NCBI GenBank assembly: GCA_009775195.1
Contig: VSPF01000027.1
Location: 1-21,069 of the forward strand
Source of the DNA: Muribaculaceae bacterium
Lineage (GTDB): Bacteria > Bacteroidota > Bacteroidia > Bacteroidales > Muribaculaceae
Reading direction: 5' to 3'
Length of the DNA stretch: 21,069 nucleotides
Shown here: positions 6,674 through 15,300 of the stretch, in pieces
How positions within the stretch are numbered: position 1 is the stretch's first letter
Layout: every line of letters begins with the position of its first letter
Made by a program: the position numbers and the translations under genes
Notes under the pieces: generated by a model
Databases searched by the model: none
What the model was told of the DNA's origin: nothing
What the model saw: the letters and a program-made list of their open reading frames with translations, nothing else

Positions 6674-7839
6674 ATCAGTTCGCTGATTATTGCTTTTTTA
6701 TATGTCGCCATGGTTGCCTTGGCGAAGGCGTCGGCCGTAAACCGGCGCACGTGGCGCTGTCCCTGGCGCACGGTCTTGTCGTAGTAGATTTGGTCGTCGA
6801 GCAGGTGTGCCGCAGCCTCTACGTAGGCGTCTACGTCGTCGGGGTCGATATAGATTGCGCCATCGCCGCCGGCCTCTTCAAGGCACGACCCCGTGCAGGC
6901 GATTACCGGCGTGCCGACGGTGAGCGACTCGACTACGGGTAGCCCGAAGCCTTCGTAGCGCGACGTGTACGACGACAGCGCGGCACAGGCATATACCGCC
7001 GGGAGGTCGGCAAAAGCCACCTCGGGGTGAAGCACCCTGTCGGCGAGGCCGTGGCTTTCGATATAGCGGCGCACCTCGTCGGCATACGACCCCGACATAC
7101 GCCCCACAATTACTAATTTTACCGATTGGGGCAGGCGCCCGAGAGCTTTGACGGCGAGTAGCACGTTCTTACGGGGCTGCACGGTGCCTACGGCGAGGAT
7201 ATAACGCTCGGGCAGGGCGTATTTCTCGCGTACTGCCATGCGCTTGGCTGTGTCGACGGGCAGGGTGAATATCGGGTCGATGCCCTGGTATATCACGTCG
7301 ATTTTGTCGGGGTCGATGTCGTAGTCGCTGATTAGGTCGGCCTTGGTGCGTTCGCTTATGGCGATTACGCGGGTGGCTTTCTGCGCCGAGCGGCTGTATT
7401 TGAAGTCGTAGAGCTTGCGGTCGATGGCCGTATAGTCGCCTTTGAACCGGCGGTAGATTAGGTCGTGGATGGTGACCACGGTGGGGCATACGCCCTTGAT
7501 GGTCAGCGGTAATTCGTTGCTCAGCCCGTGGTAGATTGTCACCTCGTCGCTGCGCAGTTGCAGGGGCATGTCAATCGTGCGCCACCACGACCGCATGGGC
7601 CCGAACTTGATGTCCGGCACGAACAGCTTGATATTCGGCCGGTCGAGCAGGGGGGCAAGTCGCTCGTTTTCTTTATTGGCCGGGGAGTATAGCCTGAATT
7701 GTGTCGACGGGTAGGCCATCGACATGATATTGAGGTAGTAGCGGCTATAGTTGCCCAGCCCCGTGTTGTTGAGTACGGCCCGCTTGCCGTCTACTCCCAC
7801 CACAAGGGCTGATTTGTCTATGTCAATCTTCCTGGGCAT
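6670..7839 (-). CDS. Family 4 glycosyltransferase (GT-B fold)
   Basis: This 389-residue retaining glycosyltransferase transfers a sugar from a nucleotide donor. The N-terminal half holds GLGNYSRY (27-34) and a VTIHDL segment (122-127). The C-terminal half holds the donor site: AVGTVQPRKN (216-225), VIVGR (243-247) and the EX7E motif E296-GFGLPVV-E304 followed by GTPVIA. It resembles the mannosyltransferases of O-antigen and capsule clusters. No signal peptide or membrane helix is seen, so it acts on the cytoplasmic face. It is the first of five tightly packed genes and starts 13 bases after the toxin stop. No separate promoter was found in that gap, so it may be read from the toxin-antitoxin promoter. 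Confidence 0.93.
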   Translation of the reverse strand: MPRKIDIDKSALVVGVDGKRAVLNNTGLGNYSRYYLNIMSMAYPSTQFRLYSPANKENERLAPLLDRPNIKLFVPDIKFGPMRSWWRTIDMPLQLRSDEVTIYHGLSNELPLTIKGVCPTVVTIHDLIYRRFKGDYTAIDRKLYDFKYSRSAQKATRVIAISERTKADLISDYDIDPDKIDVIYQGIDPIFTLPVDTAKRMAVREKYALPERYILAVGTVQPRKNVLLAVKALGRLPQSVKLVIVGRMSGSYADEVRRYIESHGLADRVLHPEVAFADLPAVYACAALSSYTSRYEGFGLPVVESLTVGTPVIACTGSCLEEAGGDGAIYIDPDDVDAYVEAAAHLLDDQIYYDKTVRQGQRHVRRFTADAFAKATMATYKKAIISELI

Positions 7840-7852
7840 GAATTATGATTGC

Positions 7853-8140
7853 TTATCTTTTTACTCCTTTGCCGAATAGCTCCGAGTGTGAACCGAGTCT
7901 TACAAGGTCTATTTCGTTTGTTTCCTGGTCAATCCAGATAAGTAAAAAATCGCCTTGAATATGACATTCCATACATCCTGCATAATCATTTGTCAGCATG
8001 TGGGGCTTATACTCGTCAGGTATGTGAATCTCATTTTTGAGCATATTGAGCACTTCAAGAAGGGCTTCGGCCTTTTTCGGATTGTTCCGTATTCGCTTAA
8101 GGTCTTTCTTGTATTGCGTTGAAGGTTTGAGAAGTTTCAT
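7853..8140 (-). CDS. Type II toxin, YafQ family mRNA interferase
   Basis: This 95-residue protein of the RelE/YafQ superfamily should cut mRNA on the ribosome. The residues that match the catalytic set described for E. coli YafQ are all visible: H47 (KPHML), H60 and D64 (ECHIQGD), and H85 in GSHSELF. The basic N-terminus and length fit the family. It overlaps the antitoxin gene by 4 bases (ATGA), the usual arrangement. The pair is visibly richer in A and T than the flanking genes, suggesting acquisition by transfer. All catalytic positions are intact, so the toxin is probably active. Confidence 0.92.
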   Translation of the reverse strand: MKLLKPSTQYKKDLKRIRNNPKKAEALLEVLNMLKNEIHIPDEYKPHMLTNDYAGCMECHIQGDFLLIWIDQETNEIDLVRLGSHSELFGKGVKR

Positions 8141-8394
8141 AGACCCATCGATTTGAACATGGCTTCAACTGATGAAGTGTCAACTGGTGGGACATCTCTC
8201 AATTTGCCGCTACGAGCTTCTTCTATCGCAGCCTTTGTTGTCTCGTTCGGTTCGTTATATGCCACATCGAGCAGTATACACTCGACAAAGTTGTTCAAGC
8301 TGCGGTGTTCACGCCGTGCCATTTCCTTTAAACGGTCTATTAAGTCTATTGATAGGCGAAACATTGTTGCCTTTTTTTGTATTGCTGCTTCCAT
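8137..8394 (-). CDS. Ribbon-helix-helix antitoxin partner of the YafQ toxin
   Basis: This 85-residue protein has an N-terminal DNA-binding ribbon-helix-helix pattern (FRLSIDLIDRLKEMARREH at about 12-30, then SLNNFVE) of the RelB/DinJ/Arc-like type. Its C-terminal half (about 50-85) is rich in acidic residues and proline and would wrap the toxin. Antitoxins of this kind also repress their own promoter. The start at 8394 follows a perfect -7 box flanked by inverted repeats. The gene order, antitoxin first with a 4-base overlap, is standard. Family identity comes from pattern and context and not from a named close homologue. Confidence 0.88.
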   Translation of the reverse strand: MEAAIQKKATMFRLSIDLIDRLKEMARREHRSLNNFVECILLDVAYNEPNETTKAAIEEARSGKLRDVPPVDTSSVEAMFKSMGL

Positions 8395-8449
8395 AGTGCT
8401 ATCATTTTGTTTGCAAATATACTGCTTTTATATAGCATAAACAAGCACT
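8395..8449 (-). promoter_or_regulatory. Toxin-antitoxin promoter with candidate autorepressor sites
   Basis: TATATTTG at 8421-8414 on the minus strand is an exact match to the Bacteroidetes -7 box TAnnTTTG, 19 bases before the antitoxin ATG. Around it lie inverted repeats: TGCTAT (8397-8402) with ATAGCA (8432-8437), and AGTGCT (8395-8400) with AGCACT (8444-8449). They bracket the core promoter, where a ribbon-helix-helix antitoxin would be expected to bind. The repeats are seen; repression by the antitoxin is inferred from the family. The remainder of the gap to 8532 shows no gene and no clear terminator for aroQ. Confidence 0.6.
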
Positions 8450-8532
8450 TTGGCAAAAAAGTTTCGACATTGAGATGACCCGGTCCTCGGCATCATCGTA
8501 AATAGGAGTTTTGATGGCGCGGTTATGACTGG

Positions 8533-8967
8533 CTATTTATCAGCCAATGCCTTTATTGCCAAGGCGTAGGAGTTTTTGCCGAAGCCCGAGATTGTGCCGA
8601 TGCAGACGGGGGCGATGACCGAGGTGCGGCGGAAGTCCTCGCGGGCGTGGATATTGCTCATATGTACTTCCACAACAGGCACTTCGATTGCCGCGATGGC
8701 GTCGGCAATGGCATAGGAGTAGTGCGTATAGGCCCCGGCGTTGAGCACTATGCCGGCACAGGCGGCGTCGAAACCGTGGCTGTGCAGGGCATCGATGATT
8801 GCGCCCTCGCTGTTGGATTGCATGAAGACGAGCCGGCAGTCGGTCGTGCTTTCGAGCCACTCCTCAATCTCAGTTAGGGTGTCGCCGCCGTAGATTTCAG
8901 GCTGGCGACGCCCTAAGAGGTTGAGGTTCGGGCCGTTGACTACTAATATGTATTGGCCGTCCTTCAT
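8533..8967 (-). CDS. aroQ: 3-Dehydroquinate dehydratase, type II
   Basis: The enzyme performs the third step of the shikimate pathway, dehydrating 3-dehydroquinate on the way to aromatic amino acids and folate. At 144 residues it has the size of the dodecameric type II class. Landmarks are GPNLNLLGRR (12-21) with the catalytic tyrosine Y26 on the following flexible loop, NAGAYTHYS with N77 and H82, and EVHMSN with H102. An in-frame extension up to 9240 exists but is Arg/Pro-rich shadow sequence inside mrp. The ATG at 8967 gives the normal N-terminus and overlaps the mrp stop by one base (TGATG). It is the last gene of the rex-led run. Confidence 0.96.
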   Translation of the reverse strand: MKDGQYILVVNGPNLNLLGRRQPEIYGGDTLTEIEEWLESTTDCRLVFMQSNSEGAIIDALHSHGFDAACAGIVLNAGAYTHYSYAIADAIAAIEVPVVEVHMSNIHAREDFRRTSVIAPVCIGTISGFGKNSYALAIKALADK

Positions 8968-10061
8968 CAGTGTACGTCTACTTTTTGTGTCGGGGGCAGT
9001 TCGTTGTTGCGGCGGTCTACGGCCTCGATGACCTCGTGGGCAAGGTGTATGAAGGCCAGGGCCGAGGCTGTGTTCTCGGTAACGATGGGCTTGCCGTTGT
9101 CGGAGTGTTCGCCCACGGCGGCTACGAGGGGTATTCGCGCGAGTACGGGCACGTCGAACTCTTTTGCAAGGGCATCGACATCTTCGTCGCGACCGAAGAG
9201 ATAGTAGCGTTCGTCGGGATGTTTCTCGGGGGTAAACCATGCCATATTGTCAACAAGGCCGAGCACGGGCACGTTGATTTTTGGGTCGCGGAACATCGCT
9301 ATGCCTTTGCGTGCGTCGGCGAGGGCTACCTGCTGCGGCGTGGTGACGACCACGGTGCCGGTCAGCCCGAGGGTCTGCACCAGGGTGAGGTGTATGTCGC
9401 TTGTGCCGGGGGGCATGTCAATCAGGAAGTAGTCGAGCTCGCCCCAGTCGGCCTGTTCAATCAGTTGTTTGAGGGCGTTCGAAGCCATGGCTCCGCGCCA
9501 TACGGCGGCGTTGCCCGGGTCGATGAGGAAGCCGATTGACAGCATCTTTACGCCGTAAGCCTCGGCCGGTATGATGAGGTTGCGGCCCTCGACCTCGTGC
9601 ATATATAGCTCGGTGCCTTCGAGACCGAACATTTTGGGCAGCGACGGGCCGAATATGTCGGCATCGAGTATGCCTACGCGGTAGCCCTCGGCGGCAAGGG
9701 CCACGGCGAGGTTGGCGGCAACGGTGCTTTTGCCCACACCGCCTTTGCCCGATGAGACGGCGACGATGTTTTTAACCCCGGGGAGTACCGGCGGCTTGGG
9801 CGCGGCTTCCTGGCCGCGACGCACTGCTGTGTTGATAGTCACCTCGGCCTCGGGTTCGCGAAGTTTTATGGCGGCTTCGGCGGCTTTGATGATTGATGCG
9901 CGGAAGGGGTCGGTGGGTTTGTCGAAAACGAGTGTGAAGCTGACCTTGTTGCCGTCGATGCGGATATCGTCGGCGACCATGTCGAGTTCGGTCAGTGATT
10001 TGCCTGCGCCGGGATAACGTACGGTCGACAGGGCTTCGGTAATAAGGGCAGGGTAGAGCAT
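8967..10061 (-). CDS. mrp: Mrp/NBP35-family P-loop ATPase lacking cysteines
   Basis: Mrp/ApbC proteins are cytosolic ATPases that carry or deliver iron-sulfur clusters. This 364-residue copy has an N-terminal MIP18/DUF59 domain (about 1-80), a linker, then the deviant Walker A SSGKGGVGKST (103-113), a DADIFGPS motif, the MPPGTSD motif and a C-terminal VDNMAWFTP segment. Reading the whole translation shows no cysteine at all, so it lacks the CxxC pair that coordinates a cluster in many family members. It may therefore act only as an ATPase scaffold, or bind clusters through partners. The start at 10061 lies 47 bases after trmB, across a short direct repeat. The stop overlaps the aroQ start by one base. 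Confidence 0.93.
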   Translation of the reverse strand: MLYPALITEALSTVRYPGAGKSLTELDMVADDIRIDGNKVSFTLVFDKPTDPFRASIIKAAEAAIKLREPEAEVTINTAVRRGQEAAPKPPVLPGVKNIVAVSSGKGGVGKSTVAANLAVALAAEGYRVGILDADIFGPSLPKMFGLEGTELYMHEVEGRNLIIPAEAYGVKMLSIGFLIDPGNAAVWRGAMASNALKQLIEQADWGELDYFLIDMPPGTSDIHLTLVQTLGLTGTVVVTTPQQVALADARKGIAMFRDPKINVPVLGLVDNMAWFTPEKHPDERYYLFGRDEDVDALAKEFDVPVLARIPLVAAVGEHSDNGKPIVTENTASALAFIHLAHEVIEAVDRRNNELPPTQKVDVH

Positions 10062-10065
10062 ATTT

Positions 10066-10097
10066 TAGTTAGTAGTGAGGAGTTTGTAGTTAGTAGT
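10066..10097. repeat. 11-bp direct repeat in the trmB-mrp spacer
   Basis: TAGTTAGTAGT occurs at 10066-10076 and 10087-10097, a 21-base period of about two helical turns. It fills most of the only sizeable spacer (47 bases) inside the rex-led run, directly before the mrp start codon. On the transcribed strand it reads as ACTACTAACTA twice, free of G. It could be a regulator site, an unstructured translation-initiation leader, or a simple low-complexity repeat. Confidence 0.6.
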
Positions 10098-10108
10098 TAA
10101 GTGGTGGG

Positions 10109-10897
10109 TCAGGAGTCCTGGGCACTCCCTTCGCCCATCATGTCGGGCATTTGTATGTAGCCTCGCGAGTAGCTGCGGTAAGTATCGGGCTCGATACTGT
10201 CGGCCTCGGGCGGTTCGGCAAGGTTGTCGGCTTTGTCGAGGGTGAATGATAGATATTTGATTGTCAGCCCTCGGTCGAGCCATTGCTGCTCGTAGTGGGT
10301 GCGTATGTCGACAAGTGGGTGCCCCGGCTGATATTCGGTATAAATGTCGGCCGACGAGGCGAGTATGTCGAGGTGGTTGTACTCGGCCATCATCTTTGTG
10401 TAGGTGTAGAGGAAGGGGCTGTCAGACTTGAGATGCACTATGCCGCCGGGCGCGAGGATGGTGCGGTAGAGCGTCAGCATGCGCGTGCCCGTGAGGCGTT
10501 TGTTGACCTTGCGCATCTGTGGGTCGGGGAAGGTAATCCAGATTTCCGACACCTCGCCGGGGGCGAAGAAGGCTCCTAAGAGTTCGATGGTGGTGCGGAG
10601 GAAGGCAACGTTGCCCATGCCGTCGCGCATGGCGGCGGTAGCCCCTGTCCACATGCGCGCACCCTTGATGTCGATGCCTATAAAGTTGCAGTCGGGGTGG
10701 CGGCGTGCGAGGCCAACGGTATATTCGCCCTTGCCGCAGCCAAGTTCGAGGACTATGGGCTTGTCGTTGTGAAAGAAGTCGGCTCCCCAGCGTCCTTTCA
10801 GTGGGAAGGGGGTGGCGGCGAGCTGTCCGTAGGGGTACTGAAGTACCAGCGGATTACTCTCTAATTCCTTGAATTTGCGTAGTTTGTTTTTACCCAT
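10109..10897 (-). CDS. trmB: tRNA (guanine-N7-)-methyltransferase
   Basis: The product methylates G46 in the variable loop of tRNAs using SAM. Its 262 residues are longer than the common 210-240 owing to an acidic C-terminal tail of about 30 residues after the catalytic domain. The SAM motif is ELGCGKGEYT (51-60), the acidic residue of motif II is D76 in GIDIKGAR, and the family motif FPDP is at 123-126. The T-x-YE motif near the end is present as THYEQQW. The opening KNKLRKF and the LxxNPL segment are typical of Bacteroidetes TrmB. Its start overlaps the stop of the leucine-rich-repeat gene by one base (TGATG), so translation is probably coupled. Confidence 0.95.
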   Translation of the reverse strand: MGKNKLRKFKELESNPLVLQYPYGQLAATPFPLKGRWGADFFHNDKPIVLELGCGKGEYTVGLARRHPDCNFIGIDIKGARMWTGATAAMRDGMGNVAFLRTTIELLGAFFAPGEVSEIWITFPDPQMRKVNKRLTGTRMLTLYRTILAPGGIVHLKSDSPFLYTYTKMMAEYNHLDILASSADIYTEYQPGHPLVDIRTHYEQQWLDRGLTIKYLSFTLDKADNLAEPPEADSIEPDTYRSYSRGYIQMPDMMGEGSAQDS

Positions 10898-12297
10898 CAG
10901 CGTGCGAGTTTTAGGCTTGCCACGGTTGAGTCGGCAAGTGTGGTGCGTACGATGAATATCTGACTTGTATGGTTTGTTATGTCTATCGCGCAGGTCCGGG
11001 CCATGGGTCGCGCTGTAGCTACCAGCTGTCCGGCCGGGTCGTAGACCTCGACCATGGTCATGTCGGCACCCTGCGATTCGATGTGGAGTATGCTGTCGGT
11101 AATGATGCCTCGTAGTCCGTCGGCAATTTGGTTTTCGGCAATGCCGCTCGACTCTGAGTCGATTATCTTAAACTCTTTCCACTGCGGCGTGTCGGCAAAA
11201 TCGGCTACGCGGCTTCCCTTGACTATCAAGTAAACTTTGCCCTGGTCTACACCATCCCATACGTCGTTGCCGAGCGTCGGTACGGTTGTCAGGCCCGAGC
11301 CGTTGATTGATTCTAAGGTGGTCATACCCTCCATGGCGTTGTCGCCTATCGAGGTTAGTGTGGGTGGCAATGCCAAGTGCAACATCGCCGAGGCTCCCTT
11401 GAGGCTGTATGCGCCTATGTGCGATACGTTTGTCATGGTGATGTCGCGTAGGCCGCTGTCTTTGAGCGCATAGTCGGGCAGGGTGGTGCAGCCGTCGGGT
11501 ATCGTGATGTCCCCGAGGGCGGTGCAGTCGAAAAATGTGCCCTTGCCGAGGTCTTTCAAGCCTTGAGGCAAGGTGATGCTTTCTAAACATGAATTATCGG
11601 CAAAGGCCCGGTCGCCCAATGTCGTGACCCGCGTGGTGGCAAGGTCGGCAGCAGTGAGGGCGCAGCTCTCGAAAGCCGATGAGCCTATCACGGCTAACGC
11701 GGGGCCGAAAACAACGGCCGTTAGCGCATGGCACGATGCAAACGCCTTGTCGCCGAGCGTGGTAACGCCCGAGAGGTCGGCCCGGCGGAGTGACGTGCAT
11801 CCGCGAAAGGCATATCGCCCTACGGTTGCCGGGGTGTGTATGTCGACTTCGCCGAGCGACAGGCACGCTGCAAATGCCCCGTCGGCAATCTCGGCCTTTC
11901 CCGACGGCAGTTCGAGCCTCTTCAACCCCGAGCCGGCAAAGGCTCCCTCGCCTATGGCAAGCGCGGGTATGGCCGGAAATATGATGGTCTCGATAGCCGT
12001 GCCGGCAAATGCCGCCGGTGGTATGGCGTCAGCAGGGTATTGGGAGCGGCCTTTGAGCGGCATGCCGTTGTATGCCGTTATAGCGCATCGCGACAGGTCG
12101 ATGGTCTTGAGCTGGGGATGATTATCGGCGATATAGAAAATATCGGAGGCATCTATGCTGCCGCTGATAGTGAGCGCGTCTACCTCTTTCCCTTCGAGCA
12201 GCGAGGCAATCGAGCCGGGGCTGCATACAATCTCGAGGGCGGCGCACGTCTGTGCCGTCACCGCAAATATCAGCAGTATATATAATAGCCGTCTCAT
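10897..12297 (-). CDS. Secreted BspA-like leucine-rich-repeat protein with T9SS-like C-terminal domain
   Basis: This 466-residue exported protein starts at 12297 with a clear signal peptide (MRRLLYILLIFAVTAQTCAA). A longer in-frame start at 12372 would overlap porU and put the hydrophobic segment internally. Residues about 55-350 consist of BspA/LRR_5 repeats with the recurring pattern 'IG-AF-C-L--I-LP'. The repeats end in the usual capping segment YLIVKGS...W-EFKIID. The last ~70 residues (396-466) look like a type A Por sorting domain: VEVYDPAGQLV (416-426), a short beta-rich stretch, IFIVRT, and a basic end (LKLAR). Such proteins are surface-exposed adhesin-like cargo. It follows porU by 5 bases and overlaps trmB by one. 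Cargo status is inferred from the C-terminus. Confidence 0.85.
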   Translation of the reverse strand: MRRLLYILLIFAVTAQTCAALEIVCSPGSIASLLEGKEVDALTISGSIDASDIFYIADNHPQLKTIDLSRCAITAYNGMPLKGRSQYPADAIPPAAFAGTAIETIIFPAIPALAIGEGAFAGSGLKRLELPSGKAEIADGAFAACLSLGEVDIHTPATVGRYAFRGCTSLRRADLSGVTTLGDKAFASCHALTAVVFGPALAVIGSSAFESCALTAADLATTRVTTLGDRAFADNSCLESITLPQGLKDLGKGTFFDCTALGDITIPDGCTTLPDYALKDSGLRDITMTNVSHIGAYSLKGASAMLHLALPPTLTSIGDNAMEGMTTLESINGSGLTTVPTLGNDVWDGVDQGKVYLIVKGSRVADFADTPQWKEFKIIDSESSGIAENQIADGLRGIITDSILHIESQGADMTMVEVYDPAGQLVATARPMARTCAIDITNHTSQIFIVRTTLADSTVASLKLAR

Positions 12298-12302
12298 TAG
12301 AT

Positions 12303-15300
12303 TTATTTTATAACTGTGAATTCTACGGCCTCGGTGGCGCCCCGGGCCAGGTCGGACTCGAGTATTACCCATGCCTTATAGTGGCCGTCGCCGACTGTGT
12401 TGCCGTCGAGGTCGCGAAGGTCCCAGGTGTAGGGGAATGTCGGGTTCTTGGCCGATACTACGGTCTCGCCCTCGGCACCGGTGATTATCAGGCGGTGTGC
12501 CTCGCCCTCGGCATCGATGTCGAAAGCAGCCTGTTGGCGAACTATTTCACTGTCGACCGTCAGCCTGCCTGTCAGCGAGGCGGTGGCGACATTGAAACCC
12601 AGATATGCGGTAGCGGCCTGGCCTGCATTGTTGGGCACAACGAGCTGGAGAGTGTGTGGTCCGAACGAGATATTTTCGACCGTCAGGTCTACGTGGGCCT
12701 TGCCGTCGGCGTCATACCGCATCTCGTTTTGGAGCAAGGGATACGATGTGTTGTCGTCCATGGTGATGGTGAGCTTGCTGCGTATGCCGGTATTGCCCAT
12801 GGCTATCCCCGAGGGCGAGGGGTCGATGACCGCGTGTACGACGAAATCGGGCCTCACGTGGTCGGGGCCGATGTATGCCTCGTCGTCGATATAGAAGTCG
12901 ATGATTGCCGGGGCCGTAGTGTCGGGCGCGGCATCGGCGGGCGCGGCACTCTCGATAGCCCTGCCCCTTGCCACGCCGGTGGCATGCTCGCGCCGGGCAT
13001 GGTTGGTGGCGGCGATGGTCATGCGGTAGCCCTTGTCGCCGTTATATGCGTCGGGTAGCACTATATGGGTATCGATGATGCCGCCTTTCACTTTGGCGTA
13101 GTATTCGCCCATGAGGTTGTCGTCGAAGACTTCGGCGGTCAGCCCGTCGACTTTCTGTAGCGGTGTGCGCTCTACGGGGCCGTAGTAGACCTCGATGAGC
13201 GCGTCGCCGTCGAAGTCTGATACCGTCGACCCGTCGCTGTCGACCACCACGGCCCTTACCCTGACATCGCTGTGGCTTTTAATGCTCCCGGTCGAGGGCA
13301 TGTCGACACGTATGTCGTAGTTGGCAAATGGCAGTGGTACTGCCGGGTCGCCGGCATAGTTGTAGCACAGTGCGTTATTGCCGGCATCGCCGTTGAGCAA
13401 TTGTTCGGATATGAGGTAGTTACGAGCTTCGCGATATACGTCGGCCCCCGACCATCGCGGCTGCGCGATGGCGTATGTGCGGCTGACTCCGAGGCTGAGT
13501 ATGCGGTTGAAATCGAGATACACCGACCGGCTCGAACCGATGCACCCTATTGCGCCGCCAACCGGCGTGAGGCTGGCGACCTCGGCAAGCGAGTTGGGCC
13601 TTTGGTCGAAGGCGTAGGCGCTGCACGACGAAAACATCATCAGCAGAGGGTCGCTATATTTGAGCGATTTGGCAATGCCGGCGTTATAGATGCCCTCGCC
13701 TGCCAGGCCGTTATAGCCTCCGTGGCCGTTGTAGTGGAAGTAGCCAGCTCCTCGTTTGAAGCTGTTGGCAATAAGCTCCGCCGAGGTTTTGGCAAGGTTG
13801 CCCGAGAGGGGGTAGTAGAGTATGTCGGCACGGGTGACGGTGAGCTTGTCGTTGAGTACGAGCATACTGTCGGTCATTATCTGGGCATGGCGCAGGTGTA
13901 TGCCGTCGTTGTCGTTGTCGCTGCTGCGGACAACGCGCAGCATTGTCGCCGGTGATGGCGGGCTTTGCAGGTAGGCGCGGATTTTGCCGTTGGCCTCGCG
14001 TGCCTGGGCCGGTGTCGTCGGCGAGAGCCGGCCTACCGAGATTAGCACAGGCTCTATCTCGATACGTTGATGCCTGTAGTTGTCGCTTAGCATGCCATAG
14101 TACATGTCGGAGGCGTAGTTGGCCCCGCTGTCGCGGCAGATGGTTGCGTTGTCACATTCGTGGGTCAGCAGGTAGTCGCCTGGGCTGTGGGCTATGAAGC
14201 GCGGGTCACAGGTCGACGGGCCGTAGAGCAACAGGTAGCGCAGCTTTTCGGGGTTGCGGTCATAGAACATCTTGACCATGCGCCGTAGTGCGGCCGGGGT
14301 CGGGGTCCCGGCTCCGAATTCGTTGAAGGCTGCCTCCTGGGTCACGACTAACACGTCGAGGCCGTCGGCACGATGTATGTCGGCCAACTCGAGCGCGGCT
14401 TCGAGCATGGTCGTGGTGGTGATGATTAGCATGTCGGGCGTCGCCTCGCCGTGGATGTTCTGGCCGGCTATCTCGCCGGCAAATGACACTTGGCGGTGCC
14501 GTGCCGACGGGTCGAAGGCTACCAGGCGCCGCCCAATGCCCTGGCCGGGTGTCAGGGTGGCTTCGATACCGTCGTCTGTCGCGCTGGTGCCGAGTATGGT
14601 CACATCGGTGGGATTGGTCACGTCCCACACACATGTGGTGGCCGTGGCTCCTTCGATTAATATGTTTTCGACACCACTTATGTCGACGAGGTTGAGCATG
14701 AGTTCCGACATGTCGGGCTCTACGATATTTCGTCGGGGATAGATTATGTATGAGCGGTCTACGGCGGCATACGACGGCGATGCAGAGGCCGGCACGCCGG
14801 AAGTGGCCTCTACCACGATGTCGCGAGTGTCGCTATCCCCGAGGGTCAGGTAGGCATAGCCTTCGCCACGGGTGTAGAGGATGGGTGTCACGGTGTTGGC
14901 GGCGCATACCGGGCGCGTCATGGCCCCGACAGTTACGTTGTCGGAAAATGACAGGTCGAAAACCATGGCCTGGCGCGTGTTGGCGGCGGTCTCTACGCGG
15001 TATTTTACTACCGGCTCTTCGTCGTTGTCCCAGCCAGGGTTGCGGAGCCTGAATTTCGTTGTCTCGCTTTCTCCGGCCGATAATGGTCTGCCATGAAATA
15101 CACTGCCACCGTTGAAGCCGGTTAACTCGTTTTCTGCAAGGCCGATAGCGTAGTGCCACCTGACAGCGTCAGTGGCCCGGGAGGCATACTCCTGTCTCTT
15201 AGGCTTTAGATTTGTGCCTTTGTCTGTGAGCAGGTAGTAGGCTTGGCGGCTGTAGGGATTGCGCTGTACGTCTACGAGCTCTTTCGACGAGCCTCTGAAC

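Noticed and set aside
8968..9240. N-terminal extension of aroQ up to 9240.
   Set aside because: The extension is Arg/Pro-rich and lies wholly inside mrp. The ATG at 8967 gives the normal type II dehydroquinase N-terminus.
12298..12372. Extended start of the leucine-rich-repeat protein at 12372.
   Set aside because: It would place 25 residues before a typical signal peptide and overlap the porU coding end. The ATG at 12297 is the natural start.
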